Assembly (NCBI GenBank): GCA_036505215.1
Contig: DASXTW010000122.1
Span: 8,501 to 72,500 of the forward strand
DNA: 64,000 bases
Source of the DNA: DASXTW01 sp036505215
Lineage (GTDB): Bacteria; Actinomycetota; UBA4738
Reading direction: 5' to 3'
Positions 1 through 8,355 of the stretch are shown piece by piece. The number at the start of each line of letters is the position of its first letter. Within the stretch, counting starts at the first letter, position 1. The position numbers were made by a program, and so were the translations under genes. The notes beneath the pieces were generated by a model. It did no database searches, was not told the DNA's origin, and saw only the letters and a program-made list of their open reading frames with translations.

Positions 1-2
1 GC

Positions 3-206
3 GGCAGTCCCTCGCCCGGCGTCGGCATCGGGCTCTCCCTGGTGGCTCGGTTCGCAGAGCTTCATCGCGGGCGGGCCTGGGTACAGGAACGCGTCGGAGG
101 CGGAGCCTCCTTCAGGGTGTATCTGCCTGCCCCAGCCGGCGGGTTCTCCCCCGAGGCCTCTTCGCATACGAGCCAGTCGGAGACCCGGATACCAAGCGCC
201 TTCTGA
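3..206 (+). CDS. Sensor histidine kinase, C-terminal end (cut by window edge)
   Basis: An open frame enters from the left edge and ends at TGA 204-206. Its 67 residues are the last part of a GHKL ATP-binding domain: the G2 box reads GVGIGLSLV and is followed by ARFAELHRGRAW and GGGASFRVYLP. This closely matches the end of the complete kinase at 30273-31556 (GIGVGLALVARFAEL, GGGASFKVFLP), so the two are paralogues. The kinase would autophosphorylate on a histidine lying outside the window. It converges on the small zinc-ribbon gene ten bases downstream. The family call is secure; its signal and partner are unknown. Confidence 0.85.
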   Translation, partial: GSPSPGVGIGLSLVARFAELHRGRAWVQERVGGGASFRVYLPAPAGGFSPEASSHTSQSETRIPSAF

Positions 207-216
207 CTCCCGAATG

Positions 217-408
217 TCACGAGGGCCTCTCGGTCCCCGCGTTCTGCGAAGATCGAGCCGATCCCGTCGCCGCTGTCATGCGCTGGATGGCTCTCTGCTC
301 GGCTCCCTCCTGGATCCATCGGGCCCCGCACCTGGTGCAGAACGCATGGCGCGTCGAGCCGAGGACGATCACGATGCGCACGGACTGACACACGGGACAT
401 CTGGACAT
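217..408 (-). CDS. Small zinc-ribbon protein
   Basis: A 63-residue protein starts at ATG 408 behind an AGGAGA Shine-Dalgarno site. Two CxxC knuckles (CPVC at residues 4-7 and CTRC near 24-27) are about 17 residues apart, as in a zinc ribbon that binds one zinc ion. The rest is short, polar and probably disordered. The ribbon is nearly the same as the start of the zinc-ribbon-STAS protein at 29299-29808 (CPVC, then CSEC, GARW and EQR at matching positions). In both places it lies beside a kinase of the same subfamily. Function is unknown; a role in protein or nucleic-acid binding is only a guess. Confidence 0.6.
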   Translation of the reverse strand: MSRCPVCQSVRIVIVLGSTRHAFCTRCGARWIQEGAEQRAIQRMTAATGSARSSQNAGTERPS

Positions 409-430
409 CGCCCGTCTCCTTTCTCCCCAC

Positions 431-807
431 CTAGGTGGTGGGGACCTTCTGAATGAGCGACTTCGCCGAGTCGATGCCGATGGCGAAGCCGATGTTCTCC
501 GCCTGGCTGCTTCCGGCGGCGTTGATCCCGATGACCTCGCCGTCGAGAGTCACCAGTGGTCCCCCGGAGTTCCCGGAGTTGAGGGCCGCGTCGGTCTGGA
601 TCACAGCATGACCGTCGACAGGTTCCGGGCGTCGACCTTGAGGACCGCCAGGTCGAGCTGCTTATCGGTCGCCACCACGCGGGCGGCCAGGGTCCGCCCG
701 TCGGGCAGGGTCACCGTCGTCTCCAGGGCATCCTCGACGACGTGATAGTTGGTCAGGGTCAACGTCCTGGCTCGTAGAGCCGACCACAGCCTGTCCTTGC
801 CGGTCAT
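431..807 (-). pseudogene. Decayed HtrA/DegP-type trypsin-like serine protease
   Basis: Pieces of one protease lie in different frames on this strand. The upstream piece holds the catalytic His (TNYHVV) and Asp (DLAVLKVD) motifs. After residue VDARNL the frame breaks, and the next recognisable block, in another frame, is IQTDAALNSGNSGGPL with the catalytic Ser, followed by GEVIGINAAG and a stop at 431. In intact HtrA proteins about 40-60 residues separate the Asp and Ser blocks, and these are missing, so an internal deletion has joined the two parts out of frame. The region before the His motif (about 780-840) is also degraded, and no signal peptide or PDZ domain is visible. The gene is very unlikely to be active. 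Confidence 0.75.
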
Positions 808-864
808 CTGACCAGCACCTCCTCGCGGGGGACCTCCGGCGAACCTCGTCGATCGTCCGCCGCA

Positions 865-1587
865 TCAGCCAGTGAAGCCGACGCCCCTGGGAGCCGGCTG
901 AAAGCCATCCAGGAGTTCCGTGTGCATGCTCAGCCGGCCCTCGTGGATCCAGGCGCGTTTCGGCGCCCTGCCGGCGATCCCGCTGTCGTGTGTGACGATC
1001 ACCAGGGTCTGTCCGCGATCGGCCCACAGCCTTTCGAGGAGCCCGATGATCTCGTCCCGGGTTCCCTCGTCGAGGTTGCCGGTCGGCTCATCCGCGAGGA
1101 TCACCCTCGGGTTTCGAACGAGAGCCCGGGCGATGGCCACGCGTTGCTGCTCTCCCCCGGAGAGTTCCAGGGGGAGGTGGCGGGCCCGTGGAGCGAGGCC
1201 GACATCGTCGAGCGCGGCGTGAGCTCGTTGCCGCCGTTCGGACGGGCTCACCCCGAGCGGGACGAGCGCCGTCTCCACGTTTTCCTGGGCGGTCAGTGTC
1301 GGGATGAGGTTGGAACCCTGGAACACGAACCCGAAGCTCCGGCTCCTCAGCCTGGTGAGTCGTCCCTCTCGCATCCGGGTGAGGTCGCGCCCCTCGAACA
1401 GAACGGAGCCAGAGGTGGGGCGATCCAGCGCCCCGAGCAGTTGCAGCAGCGTGGTCTTCCCCTGACCGGTGGGACCCTGGATGGCCAGGAACTCGCCTTC
1501 GGCGAGCGACAGGCTCACGTCGTCGAGGGCCGTGATCGTCGCTCGGCCCTTCCGATAAAGCTTGGTCACGTTCCGCAGTTCGTACAT
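865..1587 (-). CDS. ABC transporter ATP-binding protein, MacB/LolD type
   Basis: A complete 240-residue nucleotide-binding subunit. Walker A is GPTGQGKTT (residues 38-46), the Q-loop follows near FVFQGSN, the signature is LSGGEQQRV (142-150) and Walker B runs into ADEPTGNLD. The LSGGE signature and ADEPTGNLD sequence are typical of the MacB/LolD/FtsE group, which powers mechanotransmission by FtsX-like permeases rather than simple transport. It lies 69 bp downstream of such a permease (1657-3060) on the same strand, so the two form one exporter or extrusion complex. Substrate unknown; peptides, lipoproteins or antimicrobial compounds are all possible. Confidence 0.93.
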   Translation of the reverse strand: MYELRNVTKLYRKGRATITALDDVSLSLAEGEFLAIQGPTGQGKTTLLQLLGALDRPTSGSVLFEGRDLTRMREGRLTRLRSRSFGFVFQGSNLIPTLTAQENVETALVPLGVSPSERRQRAHAALDDVGLAPRARHLPLELSGGEQQRVAIARALVRNPRVILADEPTGNLDEGTRDEIIGLLERLWADRGQTLVIVTHDSGIAGRAPKRAWIHEGRLSMHTELLDGFQPAPRGVGFTG

Positions 1588-1656
1588 CTGCCATTCCTTT
1601 CTCTGTTCGTCGTCTGGCTCGGCCTTGATCGGATCCGTAACCGTGGCCTGTCCGGC

Positions 1657-3060
1657 TCATTCCACCCGGCGCAGGGCCTCTGCCGGCCGGAGGCGGGCTG
1701 CGCGCCAGCCGCCGAGGAGTCCGGCCAGGATTCCACCGGCCAGAGCCAGGCCGATGGCCAGGGCGAAGAGGCTCGCCGACAAAGGCGCGGTGAGGGGCAC
1801 GGTGACCGTGTGCGATGCCGCCTGGAGGGCCTGACCGATCGGGCCGGGCGCGGTGGTACCAGCGCCGGTGGCACCGACCGTGGCCTTCAAGCTCGGGAAG
1901 AGCTTCGACACCAGGAACGCCCCGCCCACGCCCAGGCCGATGCCGAGGATCCCTCCCAGGATCCCCTGCACAACGGCCTCGCCCATGACCTGGCCCACGA
2001 CCCTGCGGGTTCGCCAGCCCAGGGCCTTCAGGGTGCCGAACTCCCTGATGCGCCTGCCGACCGCGGCTATGGTCAGAAGGCTCGCCACCGCGAACGCGGC
2101 GATCAACGCGGAGGCCGACAGCCAGGTGCCCAGATTCCCCGACAGGTTCGAGGCGCTGGCCAATGAGCCGCTCACCTGGGAGGCAAGGTCATCCGCAGTG
2201 GTGACCGTGGCCTTGGGCAGGGCCTTCTGGATCTCGGCCTTGATCCTGGCGATGGCCGAGGCGCTGGTGGCCTTGACGTAGATCCTGTTGACCTTGCCCG
2301 AGAGGCCGGCGAGCTTCTGAGCCCGCGCCAGCGGGATGTAGACATTGGATGACACCCCGCCGGTCCGAGCTGTGGCGATCCCGATCACCGTGTACTTCGT
2401 TCCATCGATGGTGATCTTCGATCCGACCTTGAGTTTGTGCTGCTTTGCGTAGCTCTGGTCCAGGATTGCGACCTTCGCGTTCGATTCCGATGCCGAGAAG
2501 TACCGGCCGCTGGTGATCTGCGAGGCCGTGAGCGCGCCCACGCCGGAGCGTGTCGAATCGACGCCCTCGATCGAGTACGAGGTGACCTTCACGGGGGGGA
2601 CCGAGGGCAACGCCGCCGGCGAGGCGAGTCGGGAACCCGAGCTCGGAAGGCTCGGGAACGTTCCTTCGAGATGGATGGCGATGAGGGACACGCCACCCGA
2701 GACCTGGCTCACGCCGGATAGGTGGGAGAGCTTCGAGACCTGATCGGCCGACATCGTCGCGGAGCCCGGGCTCTGGAGTATCTGATCGCGAGAGAACCTC
2801 TCGCCCTGCTGGGCCCGGTCCGCCGGGTTCAAGCCGAACCGGGCCGGCCCCCCCGTGCCGGGAGCCGCTGCCTGAGTGACAGTGATATCGGTGCCCACGC
2901 CGTAGAGGGAGTGGAGGACCGATTCCTGCGCCGCGCTCACTCCATCGGACATCGCCGAGACCGTGACGACCAACCCGATCCCCAGGGCGAGCCCCAGGGC
3001 GACCACGACGGCCTGGCGCCGCCTGCGGCGCAGCTCACGGCCGACATAGGTGAAGAACAT
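1657..3060 (-). CDS. ABC transporter permease, MacB/FtsX type
   Basis: The start is ATG 3060, preceded by AAGGGAGGAGAC. The frame stays open far upstream but that part does not look coding. The 467-residue product has an N-terminal membrane segment (about 20-40) after a basic stretch (ELRRRRRQ), a large extracytoplasmic MacB-like domain (about 45-330), then a C-terminal FtsX domain with three membrane helices. EFGTLKALGWRTRRV is the usual cytoplasmic coupling helix of this family. The protein ends in RLRPAEALRRVE, a common ending of these permeases (P-A-ALR). It pairs with the ATPase encoded just downstream. Confidence 0.92.
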   Translation of the reverse strand: MFFTYVGRELRRRRRQAVVVALGLALGIGLVVTVSAMSDGVSAAQESVLHSLYGVGTDITVTQAAAPGTGGPARFGLNPADRAQQGERFSRDQILQSPGSATMSADQVSKLSHLSGVSQVSGGVSLIAIHLEGTFPSLPSSGSRLASPAALPSVPPVKVTSYSIEGVDSTRSGVGALTASQITSGRYFSASESNAKVAILDQSYAKQHKLKVGSKITIDGTKYTVIGIATARTGGVSSNVYIPLARAQKLAGLSGKVNRIYVKATSASAIARIKAEIQKALPKATVTTADDLASQVSGSLASASNLSGNLGTWLSASALIAAFAVASLLTIAAVGRRIREFGTLKALGWRTRRVVGQVMGEAVVQGILGGILGIGLGVGGAFLVSKLFPSLKATVGATGAGTTAPGPIGQALQAASHTVTVPLTAPLSASLFALAIGLALAGGILAGLLGGWRAARLRPAEALRRVE

Positions 3061-3153
3061 GTCTCCTCCCTTCTTGCGCTGCCTCGCAGCGAGAACCCCC
3101 GAATGAAAGCGTCCGGAGTTGAGGGGCAGCTGAAGCCAACCTTGGAGAGTGCT

Positions 3154-3744
3154 GTGAGAATGAGGGCCGTGAAGCTCGAGGTCCATCCGCTGACCAAGGA
3201 CCGGTGGCAAGACTTGGTGGAGCTGTTCAATCGCCCGGGGGCTTCGATCGTCCGGGGGTGCTGGTGCATGTACTACCGGAAGTCGGGGCAGAGCGGCATC
3301 GGCCCGGGCGAACAGAACAAGAGGGCTCTGAAGTCGCTGGTGGACGGCGGCTACGTCCCCGGCCTCATCGGCTACGAAGGCGGGAGCCCGGTCGGATGGA
3401 TCTCGCTCAGTCCTCGCGAGGACTACGCCAAGCTCAAGCGCTCGCCGGTCATGAAACCGGTCGACGACAGGCCGGTCTGGTCGATCGTGTGCTTCTTCGT
3501 CGATCGACGAGCCCGCGGCAGGGGGGTCTCGGAGGCCCTCCTCCAGGGGGCCATCGACTATGCGCGTTCCCAGGGCGCCACCCTGCTGGAGGCCTACCCG
3601 GTCGACAAGAAGGAGCGAAGCCACCCGGACTTCATGTTCTTCGGGGCCAAGAGCATGTACGACAAGGCAGGCTTCAAGGAGGTGGCCCGCCGGAAGGAGA
3701 CTCGCCCGGTAGTGCGGAGGGCCATTCGCCGCAAGAAGGCCTGA
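3154..3744 (+). CDS. GNAT-family N-acetyltransferase
   Basis: About 196 residues. GTG 3154 is preferred because GGAG lies six bases upstream; ATG 3160 is an in-frame alternative. The fold is recognised from the acetyl-CoA binding strand and loop (IVCFFVDRRARGRGVSEALL, near residues 110-130, an R/QxxGxG/A-type motif) and the later YDKAGFKEVAR motif. The N-terminal part contains CWCMYYR, which is seen in a group of GNAT enzymes often annotated only by domain. The gene points into the two-component operon, and its stop codon directly abuts the kinase stop. Substrate not predictable. Confidence 0.82.
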   Translation: MRMRAVKLEVHPLTKDRWQDLVELFNRPGASIVRGCWCMYYRKSGQSGIGPGEQNKRALKSLVDGGYVPGLIGYEGGSPVGWISLSPREDYAKLKRSPVMKPVDDRPVWSIVCFFVDRRARGRGVSEALLQGAIDYARSQGATLLEAYPVDKKERSHPDFMFFGAKSMYDKAGFKEVARRKETRPVVRRAIRRKKA

Positions 3745-5244
3745 TCAGGCGCTTTCGGCCGAAACCTGCTCGTCGACTCCGGGTCCGTCGGGCCGCGGAT
3801 CTTCCTGTGAGCCGGCCGGAAGGCGTACTTCGAATGTGGTGCCTGCCCCATTCGAGGACGTGGCGCTCACCTTCCCCCCGTGAGCTTCCACGATGGCGGA
3901 GACGATGGACAGGCCGAGTCCGGCTCCTCCGGTCCCCCTGGACCGCGTGGGATCTCCTCTGTAGAAGCGCTCGAACACCCGCGGGGCCACCTCTGGGGAC
4001 AGCCCCGGCCCTTCATCGGCGACGGTGAGAACCAGCTCACCGTCCTCCCGCGTGATCTTCACCCGGACCGCGGTGCCCTTCGGCGTGTGAACGCGGGTGT
4101 TGTCCAGCAAGTTGTCGAGCACCTGCCGGAGCCTCCCCTCGTCACCGAACACGAAGGCCGGCCCATCGACGTCGACGCTGATGGGGCGCTCGGCGTCGAT
4201 GGCGCGAGCGCTCTCCGCCGCGTCCTCGGCGACCCTGGCCAGGTCGACCCGGTCTCGTTCCAGCGGCCGCCCCTGATCGAGCCGGGCCAGGAGGAGGAGG
4301 TCGTCCACGAGCACGCCCATGCGGGACGCTTCGGCCTCGATGCGGCTCATGGACTTGGCGAGATCCTCCGGCCGCGAGTCCGCGCCGCGCCGAAACAGCT
4401 CCGCGTACCCCCGGATGGAGGTCAGAGGGGTTCGAAGCTCGTGGGAGGCGTCGGCGACGAACCGGCGCAGCCGCGATTCCGAAGCGCGCCGCTCCTCGAA
4501 GGCCGCCTCGATCTGCGCGAGCATCGAGTTCAGGGCCAGTCCCAGACGGCCGATCTCTGTCCGCTCATCGGTAGGCTCGACCCGGCGAGTGAGGTCTCCG
4601 GCCGCGATCGCCCCGGCCGTCTCACCGATCTGCTCGAGGGGCCGCAGCCCGCGCCGGACCAGCCAGTACGAGAGCAATCCCAGGCCGAGCAGGACCGCAC
4701 CGGACACGATTCCTTCAATGAGCCGAAGACGGGAGAGCGTGTCCTCCACGTCTGTCAGGGGGATCGCCACGATCAGTATTCCGGGCTGCGACTGGATCCC
4801 GGTGCGAATGGTTACTGCGTCCGCGTCCACCAGTACGCGGAAGCGAGTCGAGGAACGGCCGGCTGCACCGGTCGTGAAGATGTCCGGACGCTTGCCCGGC
4901 GCTCCCGGCCTGGGGAGGGTGGACGGAAGCGACGGTTTCGGCGGAGCGGTCCCTTCGTACCCTTCGTATGTGAACGTGCGGTCCTTGAGGGCGACGCCCT
5001 TCGAGTCGAGAACCGCGCCATAGGTACCGGCGGGGAACTGCGATTCCGGTCCCCCAGGGTTGCCCGGGAAGGGCCGGCCCTCACCAAGGGCGTGGGCAAC
5101 CGGGAACTCCGCCGCCGTCAGTTGCTGATCGACCCGGTTCAGGAGGGACGAACGAAGCGACGTGTACGTCACCACGTTCGATACGGCCAGGCCCGCGAAC
5201 ACCAGGACGATGACCGCGACGAGCAGCTTCAACCTGAGCGGCAT
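3745..5244 (-). CDS. Two-component sensor histidine kinase (HAMP, HisKA, HATPase)
   Basis: A 499-residue membrane kinase. One membrane helix spans about residues 5-28, a 140-residue extracytoplasmic sensor follows, and a second helix spans about 175-197. A HAMP linker (about 197-250) leads to the HisKA block FVADASHELRTPLTSI with the phospho-accepting His268. The ATPase domain shows an N box (NLLDNTRVHT), G1 (DEGPGLSP) and G2 (GGAGLGLSIV). The response regulator is just upstream (5249-5983) and is surely its partner. A SHOCT membrane protein completes the operon. The sensor region resembles no ligand-binding domain I can name; the family resembles TcrY/PrrB-like actinobacterial kinases. Confidence 0.95.
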   Translation of the reverse strand: MPLRLKLLVAVIVLVFAGLAVSNVVTYTSLRSSLLNRVDQQLTAAEFPVAHALGEGRPFPGNPGGPESQFPAGTYGAVLDSKGVALKDRTFTYEGYEGTAPPKPSLPSTLPRPGAPGKRPDIFTTGAAGRSSTRFRVLVDADAVTIRTGIQSQPGILIVAIPLTDVEDTLSRLRLIEGIVSGAVLLGLGLLSYWLVRRGLRPLEQIGETAGAIAAGDLTRRVEPTDERTEIGRLGLALNSMLAQIEAAFEERRASESRLRRFVADASHELRTPLTSIRGYAELFRRGADSRPEDLAKSMSRIEAEASRMGVLVDDLLLLARLDQGRPLERDRVDLARVAEDAAESARAIDAERPISVDVDGPAFVFGDEGRLRQVLDNLLDNTRVHTPKGTAVRVKITREDGELVLTVADEGPGLSPEVAPRVFERFYRGDPTRSRGTGGAGLGLSIVSAIVEAHGGKVSATSSNGAGTTFEVRLPAGSQEDPRPDGPGVDEQVSAESA

Positions 5245-5248
5245 GCGA

Positions 5249-5983
5249 TCACTCCGGCGGGAGCCGAAGCACGTACCCGACGCCCCTGACGGTATGGATC
5301 AGCCTGGGCTCCCGTCCGTCCACCTTCTTCCTCAGGTAGCTGATGTAGGTCTCGACGATGGAGGAGTCGCCCCCGAAGTCGTAGTTCCAGACATGATCGA
5401 GGATCTGGCTCTTCGAGAGCACCCTGCGGGGGTTGGAGAGGAGGAACCGCAGGAGGTTGAACTCAGTGGCGGTGAGGCCCACAGGGTCTCCCTGCCTCCA
5501 CACCTCGTGAGAGTCCTCGTCCATCTCCAGGTCGGCGAACTTCAGTCGCTCGGGCTGCGGCCCCGAGCCCCGAGCCCGCCGCAAGATCGCCCGGATACGG
5601 GCGACCAGCTCCTCCAGGCTGAAGGGCTTCGTGACATAGTCGTCTCCCCCGATGGTGAGGCCTCGTACCTTGTCTTCCGTGGCATCCCGAGCGGTCAGGA
5701 ACAGCACGGGGACACGTCGCCCCCGATCGATCAGCTTCCGCTGGACGTCGAATCCGTCGACGTCGGGGAGCATGACGTCAAGGACGATCAGCTCGGGCCG
5801 GAACGACTCAACCAGGCTGAGCGCCTCCCGACCGTTGGCAGCCGACGTCACCTCGAACCCCTCGTAGCGCAAGGCGGTGGCCACCAGATCGGTGATGTAG
5901 GCCTCGTCATCCACGACGAGGATCCGTGCACAGTCGGCCGGCGAGGTGGTCCCCGGCGTCATCGACATCGTCAAAGACTCCAT
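5249..5983 (-). CDS. OmpR-family response regulator
   Basis: A 244-residue regulator starting at ATG 5983 behind AGGAGCG. The receiver domain (about 20-135) has the acidic pair DD at 25-26, the phosphoacceptor Asp69 (IVLDVMLPD) and the conserved TKPF lysine. The C-terminal winged-helix DNA-binding domain (about 150-240) shows VGLTATEFNLLRFL and YISYLRKKVD, which are typical OmpR/PhoB features. It is followed by its cognate kinase after 4 bases. Its targets are not visible; the divergent secreted protein at 6536 is an obvious candidate because the promoters face each other. Confidence 0.95.
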   Translation of the reverse strand: MESLTMSMTPGTTSPADCARILVVDDEAYITDLVATALRYEGFEVTSAANGREALSLVESFRPELIVLDVMLPDVDGFDVQRKLIDRGRRVPVLFLTARDATEDKVRGLTIGGDDYVTKPFSLEELVARIRAILRRARGSGPQPERLKFADLEMDEDSHEVWRQGDPVGLTATEFNLLRFLLSNPRRVLSKSQILDHVWNYDFGGDSSIVETYISYLRKKVDGREPRLIHTVRGVGYVLRLPPE

Positions 5984-5992
5984 CGTTCGCTC

Positions 5993-6316
5993 CTATTCAG
6001 AGCCGGACGGCCTCGGCTCCCCGGCGGCCGTTCCGACTCCCCCCAGGTCCTGGGACCTCTGCAGAAACTCTTCCCTGCTCATCTCGCCCCGAGCGTACCG
6101 GAGACGAACCTCCTCCAAGGCGCCATCCGGGCGGGCGACTGTTTCTCCGTCCCTTGTGGCCGGAAACAGGCCCGACCCACGTGAAGGCAGCCTGAAGACT
6201 GCCCAGACAACCAGCCCGATCAACCCGAGCAGGAGCAAGAAGGGCACGAAGCCCCCGAGGAACCACCACCAGCCGTGATCCCCGAAGAAACGCCCACCAT
6301 GATTCGCCAGCAACAT
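5993..6316 (-). CDS. SHOCT-domain membrane protein
   Basis: A small protein with a GAGGAGGT Shine-Dalgarno site ten bases before ATG 6316; a GTG at 6328 overlaps that site and is less likely. The first 20 residues are rich in His, Gly and Trp (HGGRFFGDHGWWW), then one membrane helix (about 22-45) leads to a cytoplasmic tail. The tail carries a SHOCT motif (DGALEEVRLRYARGEMSREE), a short C-terminal oligomerisation motif common in actinobacterial membrane proteins. It is first in the operon with the response regulator and kinase, so it may modulate that system. Function unproven. Confidence 0.82.
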   Translation of the reverse strand: MLLANHGGRFFGDHGWWWFLGGFVPFLLLLGLIGLVVWAVFRLPSRGSGLFPATRDGETVARPDGALEEVRLRYARGEMSREEFLQRSQDLGGVGTAAGEPRPSGSE

Positions 6317-6535
6317 CGGATCGAACACCTCCTCAGACGGTTTCCTCTTCCCTTCGTCGGGAGGTAGTGCACCAGCCGAACCTTAAGGAAGGCTGTGAGT
6401 CCGCCCAGAATCGGATGAATCGATGCCGGCGGCGCGTCCTCTGAGAGAACTGTTGCACGATTCCCAGGGATTTCTAAAGCCCCGATGATCGGATATGGGG
6501 TTGCTCGAAAAGAACGCAGGAGGGAAGGAGGCCGA

Positions 6536-7495
6536 ATGCGACTCAGATCCCGTAACGCGATCGCCCTTGCCATCGTTGCGCTGATCCTCATCGGGGCAGG
6601 GGTCGCCGTGGCCCAATCGCAGTCGCCCTCTCCCTCCCCATCCTCCTCTCGCCAGGGGAAGTCTGCGATCCTCGGGCGGAGCGAGTTCCTCGACGACGTG
6701 GCCCGCCGCCTCGGGATCCAGCGGTCCAGGCTGCATTCCGCGTTGAAGGCCATGGCGCTCGCGGAGGTGAACTGGGCCGAGGACAACGGCTTCATCACGA
6801 AGACCCGGGCCGACCTCATTCGCCAGAGGATCAACAGCGGCGACGCGAAGGGCCTGGGCCGGTTCGGCCTGCACGGTCCGCTGGGCTTCGGACACGACGG
6901 GTTGGGGCTCCACGGCGGGTTCTTCAAGGGTCACATTGGCCGAGGATTCGGCCTCCTGACCGCCGCGGCGAACTACCTGGGTCTCTCCAAAGGGAACCTG
7001 GTGGACGCCCTGCGCTCGAAGACTCTCGCTCAGGTCGCACGGGACCAGGACAAGTCCATGGGGGGGCTCGAGGCGGCGCTCCGGGCGGCGAAGAAGGCTG
7101 AGCTCGACGACGCCGTGACCAGTGGTGAGATCACCAGCGCGCAGGAGAACGCCCTGCTCGAGCGGTTCGGCTCGCAGATCGGCGACGTAGTGAACGGGAT
7201 CCCTCCAGCCTTGACCGATCTGGCCCGCCGCCTCGGCATCGCTCGCCCGAGGCTCATCACCGCGATCAAGGACGCGGCGATCGACCGGGTCGACGCGGCA
7301 CTGGCCAAGGGGGACATCACGAAAGCGCAGGCCGACGCGATCAAGCAGCGGATCAGGTCCAGCCCAGCGTGGCCCCTCGCAGGCAGCATCGGGCTCTGCG
7401 GTGGACCCGGTCGGTTCGGATTCGGTTTCGGGGCTCTGGAGCGAGGGTCGCGCTTCGACCATTCCGGCTACGGCGAGGACGCCATAGGCTTGTAG
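6536..7495 (+). CDS. Secreted protein with three helical YckD/ClpN-like repeats
   Basis: The start is ATG 6536 behind AGGGAAGGAGG. The 319-residue product has a signal peptide (RLRSRN, then a hydrophobic stretch to GVAVAQS near residue 24), then a Ser/Pro linker. Three similar units of about 45 residues follow, each reading roughly as: a helix ending in LG(I/L), a basic helix with IxDA or ALRS, then a helix starting GxITxxQA. They sit near 45-95, 140-205 and 220-265. Gly/His/Phe-rich linkers separate them. The gene is divergent from the SHOCT/two-component operon and followed by a strong terminator. Probably an exported or envelope protein; biochemical role unknown. Confidence 0.75.
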   Translation: MRLRSRNAIALAIVALILIGAGVAVAQSQSPSPSPSSSRQGKSAILGRSEFLDDVARRLGIQRSRLHSALKAMALAEVNWAEDNGFITKTRADLIRQRINSGDAKGLGRFGLHGPLGFGHDGLGLHGGFFKGHIGRGFGLLTAAANYLGLSKGNLVDALRSKTLAQVARDQDKSMGGLEAALRAAKKAELDDAVTSGEITSAQENALLERFGSQIGDVVNGIPPALTDLARRLGIARPRLITAIKDAAIDRVDAALAKGDITKAQADAIKQRIRSSPAWPLAGSIGLCGGPGRFGFGFGALERGSRFDHSGYGEDAIGL

Positions 7496-7500
7496 AGGCT

Positions 7501-7537
7501 GCGCCGCCAGGGTGACGGGCCCCCACCCTGGCGGCGC
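7501..7537 (+). terminator. Perfect 14-bp stem-loop after the secreted repeat protein
   Basis: GCGCCGCCAGGGTG at 7501-7514 is exactly complementary to CACCCTGGCGGCGC at 7524-7537, with a 9-base loop. It begins six bases after the stop codon at 7495. There is no long T tract, as is common in high-GC actinobacteria, so this is either an intrinsic terminator without U-tail or a 3-prime stabilising hairpin. Confidence 0.8.
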
Positions 7538-7720
7538 CGGTTCCTTCCCGACTCCGTCTCGCATCTTCTGTAGAGGGCATTCTCATTGCCTTCTCTCAGC
7601 CGTCGCTCAGAGCCTCCCAAGGCTCGGATAGGAGAGTCCCAGCACGGCCGAGGCGATCGCCTCGATGGGACGAAAGGAGACGTCGGTGGGCTCCGTGGCG
7701 CTGAGGGAGACAGGGGGGAA

Positions 7721-8293
7721 GTGGATGCTCAGATCATGGATACGGCATGGAACGCGAGCGTGATCCTGACGTTGACCGATGCCGGTCGAGAACCCTCGTA
7801 CAGCCGGTCCCTGCCGGTGGCGTTGATGCTGGCACGGCGTACCGGGGCGATCCTTCTCCTGGTGGATCGGTCCGAGGGGACATGGGCCGAGACTCCTCAC
7901 CACCGGGGGCCGTTCTCCCCCGAGGACTTCCGCCGGGCCGGGAGGACCCACTTGGACGCTCAGCTCGGGGAAGCCGCAGCTGAAGGACTGGTGGTTCGGG
8001 TGCGGGTGCCGAGCTTCCCCCTGCCGGAGTCCTACTATCAGGAAACCGTCAGCCACAATGGGGTGGACCTCGCCGTGCTTCCCGAGCGATACCAGCACCC
8101 CACGATCACCGAGCGGCTGTCGGGGACCCGTACCGCCCAGGTGGCCAAGGCGATGGTCCCGACCGTCCCCGTGGTCCAGGTGTCGCGGGACGGGGGGGCT
8201 CCAGCTGCTCTGACCGCCGGTCCCGGTACTGTTCGCGCTTCCAGACAACGTTGTCCGAGAGGGCGGCCTCCTCCACCTCTCGGTTCGGATTGA
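7721..8293 (+). CDS. Universal stress protein-like (UspA/adenine nucleotide alpha hydrolase fold) protein
   Basis: About 190 residues from GTG 7721; ATG 7736 is a second possible start. The core (ILTLTDAGREPSYSRSLPVALMLARRTG, then ILLLVDRS, a long helix, VRVRVPSFPLPES, VDLAVLPE and VPVVQV) follows the alternating strands and helices of UspA proteins. The second half has a TAQVAKAMVPTVPVVQV ending, like the usual site before the last strand. A clear nucleotide-binding GxxGxxxxS motif is missing, so ATP binding is doubtful. The last 30 residues are Arg/Pro-rich and overlap a LacI-type operator at 8244-8255, so the true protein may be subject to roadblock by the downstream regulator. Confidence 0.55.
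   Translation: MDAQIMDTAWNASVILTLTDAGREPSYSRSLPVALMLARRTGAILLLVDRSEGTWAETPHHRGPFSPEDFRRAGRTHLDAQLGEAAAEGLVVRVRVPSFPLPESYYQETVSHNGVDLAVLPERYQHPTITERLSGTRTAQVAKAMVPTVPVVQVSRDGGAPAALTAGPGTVRASRQRCPRGRPPPPLGSD
8244..8255. promoter_or_regulatory. LacI-family operator, upstream copy
   Basis: The 12-bp perfect palindrome GACAACGTTGTC lies here and again at 8322-8333. The central CG step flanked by inverted half-sites is the normal form of LacI/GalR-family operators. The two copies are 78 bp apart centre to centre and bracket the promoter of the regulator gene, which suggests DNA looping or cooperative autoregulation. Confidence 0.75.
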
Positions 8294-8318
8294 CATACCC
8301 GACTTTGCCATGGTTGAG
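8290..8318 (+). promoter_or_regulatory. Probable promoter of the LacI regulator and sugar-uptake genes
   Basis: A perfect -35 hexamer TTGACA is at 8290-8295. A weak -10 region (GTTGAG, 17 bp downstream, with TG just before it) ends four bases before the second operator at 8322. A repressor bound there would block initiation or early elongation. The -10 assignment is uncertain. Confidence 0.4.
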
Positions 8319-8321
8319 TGT

Positions 8322-8333
8322 GACAACGTTGTC
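8322..8333. promoter_or_regulatory. LacI-family operator, downstream copy
   Basis: Second exact copy of GACAACGTTGTC, 22 bp before the GTG start of the LacI-family gene at 8356. Its position suggests direct autorepression. Confidence 0.78.
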
Positions 8334-8355
8334 GGCCTGAGTGGGGGGAAGTCGG

